Shown in pieces: positions 8,828 to 18,401 of a stretch of 64,000 bases of DNA. Source of the DNA: Flavobacterium galactosidilyticum (GTDB lineage Bacteria; Bacteroidota; Bacteroidia; Flavobacteriales; Flavobacteriaceae). The notes beneath the pieces are model-generated. The model searched no databases. It was not told the origin of the DNA and worked only from the letters and a program-made list of their open reading frames with translations. The stretch covers positions 2,220,001-2,284,000 of the forward strand of contig NZ_CP087135.1 of assembly GCF_020911945.1 (NCBI RefSeq), given 5' to 3'. Numbering within the stretch: the first letter of the stretch is position 1; each line of letters begins with the position of its first letter. The translations under genes and the position numbers were made by a program.

Positions 8828-9664
8828 TTACTTATTTGTGTAAAATGTTACAACTGGGATATTAACAGTAGTACTTGGTAATCCATTGTTTAGACCTCCT
8901 ACATAACCTCTACAAAATAAAGTGTATATTCTTCCTTTTCTCGGGGTAAGAGTTCCTTTAGCAACTACAGTAGTGGTTCCTATAGTTCTTAACTGAATTT
9001 CGTAGGTTGTTGTTTCCAAATCTGGTACGGCAGTAATTGGGATAAAGACTTCGTTACCTGACAAATATTTAACTTTAGAGTAAATTATAGTATTAGAATT
9101 TAATTCCTTAATTGATAAGTCATAACCGTCCGCTGGAGAATTTGGAATAAGATTTAAAAAGCGAATGTACGCTTTGCTTGGATCTGAATTTGCGACAGAA
9201 AGATCATCTTTTACGGTATAAGAAGCATAATTTGGAGAGCTTCCCACAATAAAAGTAGAGTAATAACTTTGCGCTTCTAAGTTCAATGGAAAAGTTAGTA
9301 AAGTTGAAGCTGGTAATGTGGCAGTTTGTGGTACTTCTACTTTAATAGATTGATTTCCTGCAGCTACTAGCGAATAATTTATCGTTGCTGGAAACTGAGA
9401 GCCATAAGGCACACCAAGAGGAAGACCGTTTAAAGCCGTTACGGTAACAGAAGTAGCTTTCACATCATTTGCAAACCAGTTTACAGTAAAGTTAGTTCCA
9501 TTTGGCCCTATTGTAGCATTAGTAAATTTTACTTTTGCATCCTTATCAGAAACAAGTCCTGCATTTGGGTAAAAATTGTGCTCCTCACCACATGAAGTTA
9601 ACAACGTAGCTGTTAGTATTAACGTGGCAAAAAAACCTTTGGCGATTATTTTTTTATTTTTCAT
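8828..9664 (-). CDS. DUF4397 lipoprotein, third gene of the SusCD operon
   Basis: A 278-residue outer-membrane or periplasmic lipoprotein. I chose the start at 9664 because it gives a clean signal MKNKKIIAKG... with lipobox LLTSC (Cys25). The longer frame from 9709 adds 15 residues that overlap the SusD stop. The rest is a beta-rich, low-cysteine protein resembling DUF4397, with the feature YIRFLNLIPNSPADGYDLSI near 185, as in that domain (an immunoglobulin-like fold is expected). No catalytic motif is seen. It sits 26 nt below susD. By analogy with other SusCD loci it may be a surface ligand-binding protein, but this is inference. Confidence 0.75.
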   Translation of the reverse strand: MKNKKIIAKGFFATLILTATLLTSCGEEHNFYPNAGLVSDKDAKVKFTNATIGPNGTNFTVNWFANDVKATSVTVTALNGLPLGVPYGSQFPATINYSLVAAGNQSIKVEVPQTATLPASTLLTFPLNLEAQSYYSTFIVGSSPNYASYTVKDDLSVANSDPSKAYIRFLNLIPNSPADGYDLSIKELNSNTIIYSKVKYLSGNEVFIPITAVPDLETTTYEIQLRTIGTTTVVAKGTLTPRKGRIYTLFCRGYVGGLNNGLPSTTVNIPVVTFYTNK

Positions 9665-9690
9665 TTGATTTTTTTTTAAAATTAAAATAC

Positions 9691-11238
9691 TTACGGTTGA
9701 GAAAACCACATTTCTACGGTATGATAATCAGGTTTATCAGCTCCTATTGACTGTAGTGCAACAAAGTTCCAAACATATTCTGAGTTGAATCTAGGACGTA
9801 CTCTATAAGCCAACTTACTGTTGTTATTAGCAAATAACGAAGGGAATGCTATAGTTTCGTACACTGTGTTATCATAATGATATTTTCTCATATCCGTCCA
9901 AGTTTCTAGGAAACCAAAACCAAATAATGCTACATATTTTTGCATCATGATATGTTTTATCGTCAAATTAGCAGCGGTAGGAACCACATTAACATCTGCT
10001 AAAAAAGCAGTTTTTTGTGCAGGTGTAATTACGGAAGCTGTTGGATAAACTGTACTAACAATAGTGTTTTTATTCACCATATCTATACTTGCTTCAATAC
10101 CTTTTTTGTATGCTTCTAAAGCCATTCCTTTATCTCCTTTGATAAACGCAGCTTCAGCTTTGATAAATTGTAATTCTGAATAGGTCATTAATGGGAAGTC
10201 AGCATTATTTCTAAATAAATATCTTCCTGTTAATGAAGCTACAGGCTGTGTCGTTCCTCCCCATAAATTTGGAATACGAGTCGCTGCTACTGTTCCAGCA
10301 GATGTATTTAAAGGATTTCCTCTAACAACTCCATCTGCCGATGGCACTAAAACATTCGCCATTCTAGGATCAACAGCACCTGTAAAAATAGTACCGTCCA
10401 TTGCTCTCACAATAAAATCTGATTGTCTATATAAAGATAGATTATTGCGTAAATTTCCGTAAAAATTACCATCTGCAGTACTTGTACCACCATGTTTTAC
10501 ATAACAATCGTCAGCAGGGCTAGCTAGTGCTTTATCAACGTATTCAATTACTTTAGTTGGATTATAAGTAGATTTGTTAATTAAGTTATTTGCGTTTCTA
10601 GCTAATAATCCATAACCAAATTTTATCCATTTAGATTTATCTCCACCATATATTAAGTCACCTTTTTTTGTATAGCTGATGTCATATTTACCATCCGTTC
10701 TCTCCATGTCAGCAATACCTTCTAAAGTTAATCTTGTAACTTCATCATAGGCTTCTTGTTGGGTTGCATAGTCAAATGTTAGTCTAGCAGTAAAAACTTG
10801 GTCAAATTTAATTATCTCACCATGATAATCGGTTGTTTGTTGCCATGACCACGCTCTAATTACTTTTCCCATTCCTTGAATATCATACCTTTGCGCTTTT
10901 TCTGCCTCTGTAATAACATTTGATAAGTTACGTCCTATAGAATAGTAAGCCACCTTCCAAATTTCACCTCCAGAATCACTAGATGCAGCATAACCATATC
11001 GATCCCAAACATCTCCAGTTGTTGCATGAGATAAATATTGTGTGTATTTACCTATAAATCTTGAATCAAATTGTATTCCCACAGCCATTTGCGCTTGAAT
11101 GCTTGGCAAAAGGAAAATAGGTTCAACAATAGTAGGGAAGCTTGGATTTATATTCACTTCTGCAATTTCATCTCTATTACAAGCTGTAATAAATAGAGTT
11201 AAGAAGGTAACAGCTATATATTTATGTATATTTTTCAT
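9691..11238 (-). CDS. SusD/RagB-family outer-membrane nutrient-binding lipoprotein
   Basis: SusD-type lipoprotein that forms the lid over its SusC partner and captures oligomeric nutrients outside the cell. The start at 11238 gives MKNIHKYIAVTFLTLF with lipobox ITAC (Cys20) and leaves 16 nt after the susC stop. The longer frame from 11265 would overlap susC. The 515-residue product has the TPR-like N-terminal half and the typical C-terminal block with YSELQFIKAEAAFIKGD (about 350-366), MQKYVALFGFGFLETWTDMR (about 440-460) and a final RVRPRFNSEY. It resembles the SusD-like_2 subgroup. The substrate cannot be read from the sequence. Wall fragments are suggested by the flanking murQ/namZ genes. 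Confidence 0.88.
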   Translation of the reverse strand: MKNIHKYIAVTFLTLFITACNRDEIAEVNINPSFPTIVEPIFLLPSIQAQMAVGIQFDSRFIGKYTQYLSHATTGDVWDRYGYAASSDSGGEIWKVAYYSIGRNLSNVITEAEKAQRYDIQGMGKVIRAWSWQQTTDYHGEIIKFDQVFTARLTFDYATQQEAYDEVTRLTLEGIADMERTDGKYDISYTKKGDLIYGGDKSKWIKFGYGLLARNANNLINKSTYNPTKVIEYVDKALASPADDCYVKHGGTSTADGNFYGNLRNNLSLYRQSDFIVRAMDGTIFTGAVDPRMANVLVPSADGVVRGNPLNTSAGTVAATRIPNLWGGTTQPVASLTGRYLFRNNADFPLMTYSELQFIKAEAAFIKGDKGMALEAYKKGIEASIDMVNKNTIVSTVYPTASVITPAQKTAFLADVNVVPTAANLTIKHIMMQKYVALFGFGFLETWTDMRKYHYDNTVYETIAFPSLFANNNSKLAYRVRPRFNSEYVWNFVALQSIGADKPDYHTVEMWFSQP

Positions 11239-11254
11239 TTTTTTTAATGTTTTA

Positions 11255-14200
11255 TTAAAGTCCAAATTTAAAACCTAAGTTAACTCCTCTTGAAGTAGAA
11301 AGCACCCCATAATCGAATCCTGTGCCTCCGGCACCTCCAGAACTAGCATTCAAACCATTTACCGCAGGATCTGCTCCTTTGTAGTTTGTAATCATGAATG
11401 CATCCGTAACTGTTAGATACATAGCCATGCTTTGGAATAATTTACTTTTTTGAATTAGCTCAGGAGAAAAACGATAACTTAATGTAATATCTCTCATACG
11501 TAACCAATTGACATCTCTCTCAATAAAATCAGATGATACTGTATTCGAGTTATAATAATCGTTTTGAAAATAAGGTGTAATTTGAATATTGTTTTTTGTA
11601 GGAGTAGGAGAATCTTCTAAACCATCTTTTATAACACCATTGATAACGATTGGCTGTTCTCTATTTACAGTTTGTGTACTTAAACCTTGATTAAATAAGT
11701 ATGCTTCTGTTGCGTTATAAATATCACCACCTTTACGAATATCTAAAAGAAACGATAATTTGAAATTTCTTAATGTAAAACTATTTTGTAATCCTATAGA
11801 AAAATCTGGGTTCCTATCTCCAACGATTGGGAAATTTGTATCAATTAATGGTTGACCCGTAGACGGATTTATTAAAATATCACCATTCTTGTTTCTTATG
11901 TTAGTGTAACCAGTAAAAGTAGTTAGTGGCGATCCAACTCTTGCACCACCTCTAACGTTTCCATACATCCAAGTGTCTGAAGTATAAAATTCAGGTAACG
12001 TTGAAGGTAAACTCAATAATTCAGAGTCCGTTTTTGTAAAGTTAGCCAATATATCCCAAGTAAAGTTTTCACTTTTTATAGGTGCACCTGTAAATGTAAC
12101 TTCTATACCTCTGTTTTTTAAGGAACCAAAATTATAAGCTGTTAAAACAAATCCTGTTCCGTAACTTAAACGCATTCCGTTTATGATAGGGTTATCAGTT
12201 CTTCTTTCGTAAAGAGCGACATCTAAACCAAATCTGTTTTTAAAGAAACGAAGTTCAGTTCCTATTTCCGTCGAAGTATTCATTTCTGCTTGAAGCGCTG
12301 GATTTGCTCCTGTTACAGAGTATCCAAATCCACCACCCGTTGTAGTTTTAGGTTCGTAAGCAGGTGTTATAGAGTAAGGTCTTGCATCGTTTGCAACTCT
12401 AGCCCAAGAAGTTCTAATTTTTCCAAAAGATAAGATTTCATTATCCTTCAGAGCATTAAGTTCTGAAAAAACAAAACTCATAGAGGCTGATGGATAAAAA
12501 AATGAGTTATTATCTCGCGGAAGAGTAGAGGAAACGTCATTACGTCCAGTAAGTGTTAAGTAAAGTAATTTGTCATAATCCAACGTGAATTCTCCAAATA
12601 TTCCATCAACACGTTTTTTGATAATTCTTTCTAAAGATCTTTGTGTTGTTGGGTCAGTATTATTTATGGAAGTAGCATCGGCAACATAGAACTTTTCTCC
12701 CTTAGATGATAAAACAACATAATTATCTAGTTTTCTAGCAGTACCAAGTCTAAGTAATCCATTAAACTTGCCTAATGATTGCTTTGCAGTACCAAAAAAA
12801 AGGAAATTATAATTTTTTGTCTGATCTGTGTATTGCTCATAATATCCTCCGGACGCGCCAGCTTCTTGTGATTCAGGATGTGAAGATCTAAAACCTTGTG
12901 TAGAGTTAGCATCTACACCAAAACGTCCTGTAAAACTTAACCATGAAAGCGGATCGTAAGTAAGAGAAGCATTTGTTATTACACGTGCATTTTCGTCACT
13001 TGCTTTGTTCTTATTTACATTAAAAAATGGGTTATCTGCTTCTGTATCTAATGAACCATCAGTTATTTTTTTTCTGCTTCCATCAGTATTCAGGTAATCT
13101 CTAACATCAATATCAGAAGGAAAAGATAAAAGATTAAGTAAGAAACCTCCAGCACCTTTTGATGCTTTGTCAGTTTTAGATTTTACGAAAGCCACAGAGG
13201 CTTCTGCTCTTAATTTGTCTGTGATTTTTGCAGTTCCACCTAACGTTAAATTTAATTTTTCGTATGCTGAGTTTGGTATAACTCCTCCTTGTTCTAAGTT
13301 TGCAACCGAAAGTCTGTACGTTATAGTTTCACTTCCTGCATCTAAAGTTAAGGAGTTTGACTTTTTTATACCGGTCTGAAAAAAGTTGTTTATGTTGTCA
13401 AACATTTGTGTTCCAGGAGCATATTTCTCACCAAAATATCTTCTGTAATTGTTATTAGTAATTCCGGAAGCACCTCGTTGATACACTTTTTGAGTTTCTG
13501 GAAAACGATAGACATCATCAAAGCGAACGTCTGTTGAAAAAGTGATAGTGCCTCTTCCTTTTTTTCCTTTCTTAGTAGTAATTACAATTGCTCCATTTCC
13601 TGCTTCAATTCCGTACAATGCTGCAGCCTCAGGACCTTTAAGAACAGTAATGCTTTCAATATCGTCTGGATTGATATCAGCTCCACGGCTATTATAATCA
13701 GCATTTCTATTTGGAGCATTCGAAATTAATAATCCTTGATCTAAGGTGTTATTACTAATAGGTAGACCATCTACAACAAACAATGGTTGATTGTTACCAC
13801 TCATTGAGTTAACGCCACGCAACTGAATTGCAGCTGAAGCTCCAGGAGCTCCAGAAGTACTTGTAACAGTTAAGCCAGCAATTCTTCCCTGTAAAGCATT
13901 TGCAAAATTTTCTCTTTGTGTGTCAGCAAGATCTTCACCTTTTACACTTTGTGTAGCATAACCTAAAGATGCTTTTGCTCTCTTGATACCAAATGATGTT
14001 GTTACTGTAACTTCCTTTAAACTTTCTACACTTTCCTCAAGGGAAACATTTATTGTCGATCCTATTGCTTTAAGTTCTTTAGTTGTAAACCCCATATAGC
14101 TAAAAACAAGTACATCAGATGGTGATGCATTGATTAGATATTTACCGTCCATATCAGTTACACTGCTCTTAGTAGTGCCTTTAATCAGAACTGAGGCTCC

Positions 14201-14314
14201 GGGAATTGGAATTCCATCAGCGTTGTTTTTAATAGTTCCAGTTATTGTTTTTGTTTGTGCAAACGTGGCTTGTACTAAAAAAAACAAAAATGAAATCAGT
14301 AATAATTTTTTCAT
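11255..14314 (-). CDS. SusC/RagA-family TonB-linked outer-membrane transporter
   Basis: A 1019-residue TonB-dependent transporter. It has a signal peptide ending FAQ at about residue 20, a carboxypeptidase-regulatory-like beta-sandwich (about 22-100, with ITGTIKNNADGIPIPGASV), then a plug domain. The plug includes QGRIAGLTVTSTSGAPG, QLRGVNSM and the SusC-type motif KGPEAAALYGIEAGNGAIVI near 227-246. The barrel ends in a terminal aromatic-type strand NLGFKFGL. Length is standard for SusC. It is the first gene of the operon, divergent from the DeoR-type regulator across a 214-nt region holding a promoter and TGCAT palindromes. Import of muropeptides or related glycans is inferred from context only. 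Confidence 0.93.
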   Translation of the reverse strand: MKKLLLISFLFFLVQATFAQTKTITGTIKNNADGIPIPGASVLIKGTTKSSVTDMDGKYLINASPSDVLVFSYMGFTTKELKAIGSTINVSLEESVESLKEVTVTTSFGIKRAKASLGYATQSVKGEDLADTQRENFANALQGRIAGLTVTSTSGAPGASAAIQLRGVNSMSGNNQPLFVVDGLPISNNTLDQGLLISNAPNRNADYNSRGADINPDDIESITVLKGPEAAALYGIEAGNGAIVITTKKGKKGRGTITFSTDVRFDDVYRFPETQKVYQRGASGITNNNYRRYFGEKYAPGTQMFDNINNFFQTGIKKSNSLTLDAGSETITYRLSVANLEQGGVIPNSAYEKLNLTLGGTAKITDKLRAEASVAFVKSKTDKASKGAGGFLLNLLSFPSDIDVRDYLNTDGSRKKITDGSLDTEADNPFFNVNKNKASDENARVITNASLTYDPLSWLSFTGRFGVDANSTQGFRSSHPESQEAGASGGYYEQYTDQTKNYNFLFFGTAKQSLGKFNGLLRLGTARKLDNYVVLSSKGEKFYVADATSINNTDPTTQRSLERIIKKRVDGIFGEFTLDYDKLLYLTLTGRNDVSSTLPRDNNSFFYPSASMSFVFSELNALKDNEILSFGKIRTSWARVANDARPYSITPAYEPKTTTGGGFGYSVTGANPALQAEMNTSTEIGTELRFFKNRFGLDVALYERRTDNPIINGMRLSYGTGFVLTAYNFGSLKNRGIEVTFTGAPIKSENFTWDILANFTKTDSELLSLPSTLPEFYTSDTWMYGNVRGGARVGSPLTTFTGYTNIRNKNGDILINPSTGQPLIDTNFPIVGDRNPDFSIGLQNSFTLRNFKLSFLLDIRKGGDIYNATEAYLFNQGLSTQTVNREQPIVINGVIKDGLEDSPTPTKNNIQITPYFQNDYYNSNTVSSDFIERDVNWLRMRDITLSYRFSPELIQKSKLFQSMAMYLTVTDAFMITNYKGADPAVNGLNASSGGAGGTGFDYGVLSTSRGVNLGFKFGL

Positions 14315-14343
14315 AATTATTTGGTTTTTTAAAGGTTATTGTA

Positions 14344-14375
14344 CAAATATATTTAATTAGTGCATATAAATGCAA
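14344..14375 (-). promoter_or_regulatory. Promoter of the susC operon
   Basis: Read on the minus strand, TTG at 14375-14373 is the -33 element, followed by a 21-nt spacer and TATATTTG at 14351-14344. The latter matches the Bacteroidota -7 consensus TAnnTTTG. It lies 30 nt upstream of the susC start, so the leader is short. Confidence 0.7.
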
Positions 14376-14428
14376 TATTTTTCCAATTATTTTTAAAATA
14401 AAGATAAATAATGCAACATAATGCATTA
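14361..14428. promoter_or_regulatory. Cluster of TGCAT palindromes, candidate DeoR-type operators
   Basis: TGCATATAAATGCA (14361-14374) is an inverted repeat of TGCAT/ATGCA lying in the spacer of the susC promoter and touching its -33 TTG. TAATGCATTA at 14419-14428 is a perfect 10-bp palindrome. An extra TAATGCA half-site lies at 14409-14415. Such a cluster between a sugar-type DeoR regulator and its divergent target is where an operator would be expected. The binding protein is inferred. Confidence 0.5.
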
Positions 14429-14498
14429 AATTACATTTTTTTATATAAATTTGTTAAATAATGTTGAGAAATGCCGAATCTTTAATTAAATATTTTAA

Positions 14499-14506
14499 TA
14501 CATTTG
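14499..14506 (+). promoter_or_regulatory. Probable -7 element of the DeoR-type regulator gene
   Basis: TACATTTG matches TAnnTTTG and lies 22 nt before the ATG at 14529. I see no good TTG at the expected -33 distance, so this is a weak or regulated promoter at best. Confidence 0.45.
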
Positions 14507-14528
14507 TAACCTACATATACACTTTACC

Positions 14529-15278
14529 ATGCTTAAAGCTGAAAGACATAAATATATAATAACTAAACTTGCTGAAGAGCATCGTGTAAATACTATTCAG
14601 TTAGCAGTAGATTTGGATGTTTCAGAAGATTCTATACGACGGGACTTGAACAAGTTACATGAAAAAGGCCTGCTTGAAAAAGTATATGGCGGTGGAATTC
14701 CAGTCGCTGAGAAAAACAAAAGTGTATTTGATATTCTAATAACCAATGAAGATAAGAAAAAAGAAATAGCGGCTAAGGCACTTTCGTTACTTCATGACGG
14801 TCAAGTGATTATCATGAGTGGTGGTACCACAAACTTGATTTTCTCTCAACTTATACCGCCTTTGCTAAAAGCTACTATTTATACCTATAGTTTGCCTATA
14901 GCGATGCAATTATCGCAGTACCCAAATATAGATCTGATATTTATAGGAGGAAAAATGCAAAAAAATGCAATGGTTACGATAGGAATCGATGTGCTACAAG
15001 TTTTGTCAAAAATCAAAGCAGATATTTGTTTTATGGGAGTAAGTAGTATAAATATCAAACAAGGTCTTACTGAAATGGGTTATGAGGTATCAATTGTTAA
15101 AAAAGCAATGATAGAATCATCAGATAGAGTTGTGGCGATGTTTACCACGGATAAACTGAATACTAAAAGGCCGCACGTAGTTTGCGATATTAGTAAATTA
15201 GATACTATTGTAACCGAATTAGATCCTTCTGATGCAGCACTTGAAGAGTATGTAAAGTCTGGAGTTTCCATTTTATAA
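14529..15278 (+). CDS. DeoR/GlpR-family transcriptional regulator
   Basis: A 249-residue regulator, typical DeoR length. Residues 1-57 are the winged helix-turn-helix with the family signature: VNTIQLAVDLDVSEDSIRRD then LNKLHEKGLLEKVYGGG. Residues about 75-235 are the sugar-phosphate-sensing domain, with SGGTTNLIFSQLI near 97 (phosphate loop region) and FIGGKM near 139. It is divergent from susC, with TGCAT palindromes in between, and lies 207 nt upstream of the D-lactate-dehydrogenase-like gene. Regulators of this family usually repress and are released by a phosphorylated sugar. GlcNAc-6P or MurNAc-6P would fit this locus, but that is inference. Confidence 0.9.
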   Translation: MLKAERHKYIITKLAEEHRVNTIQLAVDLDVSEDSIRRDLNKLHEKGLLEKVYGGGIPVAEKNKSVFDILITNEDKKKEIAAKALSLLHDGQVIIMSGGTTNLIFSQLIPPLLKATIYTYSLPIAMQLSQYPNIDLIFIGGKMQKNAMVTIGIDVLQVLSKIKADICFMGVSSINIKQGLTEMGYEVSIVKKAMIESSDRVVAMFTTDKLNTKRPHVVCDISKLDTIVTELDPSDAALEEYVKSGVSIL

Positions 15279-15485
15279 ATATCACAATAATAAAGTATTA
15301 TTGTTTTATACTGTATAAAGTTTAGAACATTATAATACCAAGTTGTACTCCAATATCAATTGCACAATTTCTTAATTTATTTAGTAGAAATCGAGGAGTC
15401 TTTGCTTTGTTTTTACTTGTGATTAAGATCCAAGCCAGCGCATTTTAGATTATAATATTTTAGTTTTTAATAAAATTAGATTTAC

Positions 15486-18401
15486 ATGTCCATTTCCCAT
15501 AAATTATCTCATTTATCTCAGTCACTAGAAGGAGAGCTTTTATACGATGATCTTCATAAAATTTTATACGCTACTGATGCATCTGCATACAGGATTACAC
15601 CTACCGCAGTAGCGATTCCAAAATCAGTAGATGATATTGTTAAAATCATTCGCTTTGCAGCCGAAAACAAAATTTCGGTAACACCTAGAACTGCTGGAAC
15701 TTCTTTAGCAGGACAAACTGTTGGTGAAGGAATAATTGTAGATGTTTCTAAACATTTTACCAAAATTGTTTCTTTTGATAAAGAAAATAAAACAATAACC
15801 GTTCAACCCGGTGTGATTCGAGATGAGCTGAATTTATATTTAAAACCCCACGGATTATTTTTTGGGCCCAATACTTCGACCTCTAATCGATGTATGGTAG
15901 GAGGAATGGTAGGTAATAATTCATCAGGAACAACCTCGATTCGATATGGTGTTACGCGTGATAAAATCGTTGAGATAAAAGCTATTTTGAGTGATGGAAG
16001 TGCAGTTGCATTTAGGGAAATGAGTTCTGCTGCATTTATAGAAAAAACAAAAGGTGACAGCCTAGAAAGTTCAATTTATAAGACAATTCATGAGGAGCTT
16101 TCTGATAAGGATCATCAGATCGAAATTATAAAGGAATTTCCAAAACCTGAAATTCACAGACGAAATACTGGATATGCTGTTGATTTATTACTAAACTCGG
16201 ATCTTTTTGGAGGAACGGAGAACACAATAAATTTAGGAAAATTGCTGTGTGGAAGTGAAGGAACACTAGCTTTTACAACTGAAATCACGCTGAAAGTGGA
16301 TGATTTGCCTCCAACGAATAATGTGATGGTAATGGCTCATTTTCATACCATTCAGGAAAGTTTAGAAGCCGTGGTAACTGCGATGAGGCATCATTTGTAC
16401 ACTTGCGAAATGATGGATGATACTATATTAGATTGTACTAAGACTAATCGAGAACAAGCTAAAAATAGGTTTTTCATACAAGGAGAGCCAAAAGCAGTTA
16501 TAATGTTAGAAGTGGCATCGCATATAAGTATGGAAGATGCCGAAAGACAAGCTGATGCTTTGATTGCAGATCTTCAAAAAAACAATCATGGATATGCTTT
16601 GCCAAAAATATTCGGAGCTGATATTGATAAAGTAAATGAATTGCGAAAAGCAGGTCTTGGACTTTTAGGAAGTATTGTAGGTGATAATAAAGCTGCTGAT
16701 TCCATTGAAGATACCGCTGTTGAATTGAGTGATTTGCCAAATTACATTGCTGAATTTTCAGCTATGATGGAGCGTCACGGTCAGAGCGCTATTTATTATG
16801 CACATGCCGGAGCAGGAGAATTACACTTACGTCCCGTTTTGAATTTAAAAACAAAAGAAGGATTACATCAATTTAGAAATATAGCGACCGAAGTTGCTGT
16901 ATTAGTTAAAAAATACAGAGGCTCGCTGAGTGGTGAACATGGTGACGGAATTGTTCGTGGTGAGTTTTTACCCTTCATGATTGGCGATAAAAATTATGAA
17001 TTACTAAAACGAATCAAAAAAGCCTTCGATCCCAATACAATTCTGAATGTCGGAAAAATTGTAAATGCTTCTAAAATGGATGAGAATCTGCGAGTAGAAG
17101 CGGGCAGGGTAGAACCGGACATTGCGACTATACAAGATTTTTCAGATAGTTTAGGGATTTTACGAGCTGCTGAAAAATGCAATGGATCTGGCGACTGCAG
17201 AAAACTACCTTCAGCTGGTGGAAGTATGTGTCCTAGTTATCGTGCTACTCGAAATGAAAAAGATACTACTCGTGCTAGAGCAAATGCATTAAGAGAATAT
17301 TTGACACATTCTGAAAAAGTCAACAAGTTTGATGAAGAGGAATTATATAAAGTGTTCGAATTGTGTGTGAGCTGTAAAGCTTGTGCTAGTGAATGTCCAA
17401 GTAATGTGGATGTAGCTGCTTTAAAATCTGAATTTTTATACCAATATCAGAAGGCTAATGGGTTTTCATGGCGAAATAAAATTTTTGCCTTTAATTCAAA
17501 ATTGAATGGTTTAGGAAGCATTACGCCAAAGTTTACCAATTTCATGATCAATTTGCCTTTTGTCAAAAAAAGTATGGGAATTGCATCACAACGGGAAGTA
17601 CCACTTTTAGCTCCAAGGACATTTAGAAAATGGTACGAAAAAAACTGGAATCAAGAAGCCAGTGCAACATTTGTAAACGGAAAAGTATGTCTGTTTTGTG
17701 ATGAATTCACAAATTTCTACGATGTTTCTGTGGGAATAGATGCGTATGAGTTGTTGACAGCATTAGGTTACGAAGTCATCTTAGTCGATCATGAAGAAAG
17801 TGGAAGAGCCTTTATTTCTAAAGGTTTTCTAGAGGAAGCTAAAGCAATTGCGAATACAAATGTGAGTATTTTTTCAGACTATATTACTGCAGATTGTCCA
17901 CTAATAGGAATTGAACCTTCGGCAATATTGACTTTTAGGGATGAATACATTCGATTAGCTGATGATAAAGAAAATGCAGAAAAGCTAGCTGAAAATGTAT
18001 TTACCATTGAAGAATTTTTCAAAAATGAAATTACCAAGGGTAAAATTTCTTCGGATCAATTTTCTGATAAAGTTAAAACTATAAAAATTCATGGGCATTG
18101 TCATCAAAAATCATTGAGTTCTATAGAAGCGACTTTTGCAATGTTGAATTTACCCAAAAACAATTCGGTTACTATTTACAATTCGGGATGTTGTGGTATG
18201 GCAGGTTCTTTTGGATATGAAAAAGAGCATTATGAAATCAGTATGCAAATGGGTGAAGATACTTTATTTCCAAAGATACGAGCCACTGATGCGGCTGTCG
18301 CAATTGCTGCGGCAGGAACGAGTTGCCGCCATCAGATTTTTGACGGAACTAATAGAAAAGCATTGCATCCAGTGACAATATTGAGGGATTGTTTAAAATA
18401 A
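15486..18401 (+). CDS. FAD/4Fe-4S oxidoreductase, D-lactate dehydrogenase or YdiJ-like
   Basis: A 971-residue multidomain dehydrogenase. The N-terminal part (about 1-460) is a vanillyl-alcohol-oxidase-type FAD domain with PRTAGTSLAGQTVGEG near 62-77, a C-terminal FAD-oxidase domain, and SGEHGDGIVRGEFLP near 482. Cysteine clusters follow: CNGSGDC near 565, then CVSCKACASECPSN near 627, which are ferredoxin-type. A CCG domain ends the protein, with HGHCHQKSL near 870 and NSGCCGMAGSFG near 899. E. coli YdiJ, a 2-hydroxyacid dehydrogenase, has this layout at ~1018 residues. MurQ releases D-lactate from MurNAc-6P, so oxidation of D-lactate to pyruvate into the quinone pool is the attractive role here. 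D-2-hydroxyglutarate is the main alternative substrate. Confidence 0.85.
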   Translation: MSISHKLSHLSQSLEGELLYDDLHKILYATDASAYRITPTAVAIPKSVDDIVKIIRFAAENKISVTPRTAGTSLAGQTVGEGIIVDVSKHFTKIVSFDKENKTITVQPGVIRDELNLYLKPHGLFFGPNTSTSNRCMVGGMVGNNSSGTTSIRYGVTRDKIVEIKAILSDGSAVAFREMSSAAFIEKTKGDSLESSIYKTIHEELSDKDHQIEIIKEFPKPEIHRRNTGYAVDLLLNSDLFGGTENTINLGKLLCGSEGTLAFTTEITLKVDDLPPTNNVMVMAHFHTIQESLEAVVTAMRHHLYTCEMMDDTILDCTKTNREQAKNRFFIQGEPKAVIMLEVASHISMEDAERQADALIADLQKNNHGYALPKIFGADIDKVNELRKAGLGLLGSIVGDNKAADSIEDTAVELSDLPNYIAEFSAMMERHGQSAIYYAHAGAGELHLRPVLNLKTKEGLHQFRNIATEVAVLVKKYRGSLSGEHGDGIVRGEFLPFMIGDKNYELLKRIKKAFDPNTILNVGKIVNASKMDENLRVEAGRVEPDIATIQDFSDSLGILRAAEKCNGSGDCRKLPSAGGSMCPSYRATRNEKDTTRARANALREYLTHSEKVNKFDEEELYKVFELCVSCKACASECPSNVDVAALKSEFLYQYQKANGFSWRNKIFAFNSKLNGLGSITPKFTNFMINLPFVKKSMGIASQREVPLLAPRTFRKWYEKNWNQEASATFVNGKVCLFCDEFTNFYDVSVGIDAYELLTALGYEVILVDHEESGRAFISKGFLEEAKAIANTNVSIFSDYITADCPLIGIEPSAILTFRDEYIRLADDKENAEKLAENVFTIEEFFKNEITKGKISSDQFSDKVKTIKIHGHCHQKSLSSIEATFAMLNLPKNNSVTIYNSGCCGMAGSFGYEKEHYEISMQMGEDTLFPKIRATDAAVAIAAAGTSCRHQIFDGTNRKALHPVTILRDCLK

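Noticed and set aside
9665-9709. Upstream start of the DUF4397 gene at 9709
   Set aside because: It would add residues that overlap the SusD stop and bury the lipoprotein signal. The start at 9664 gives a normal lipobox.
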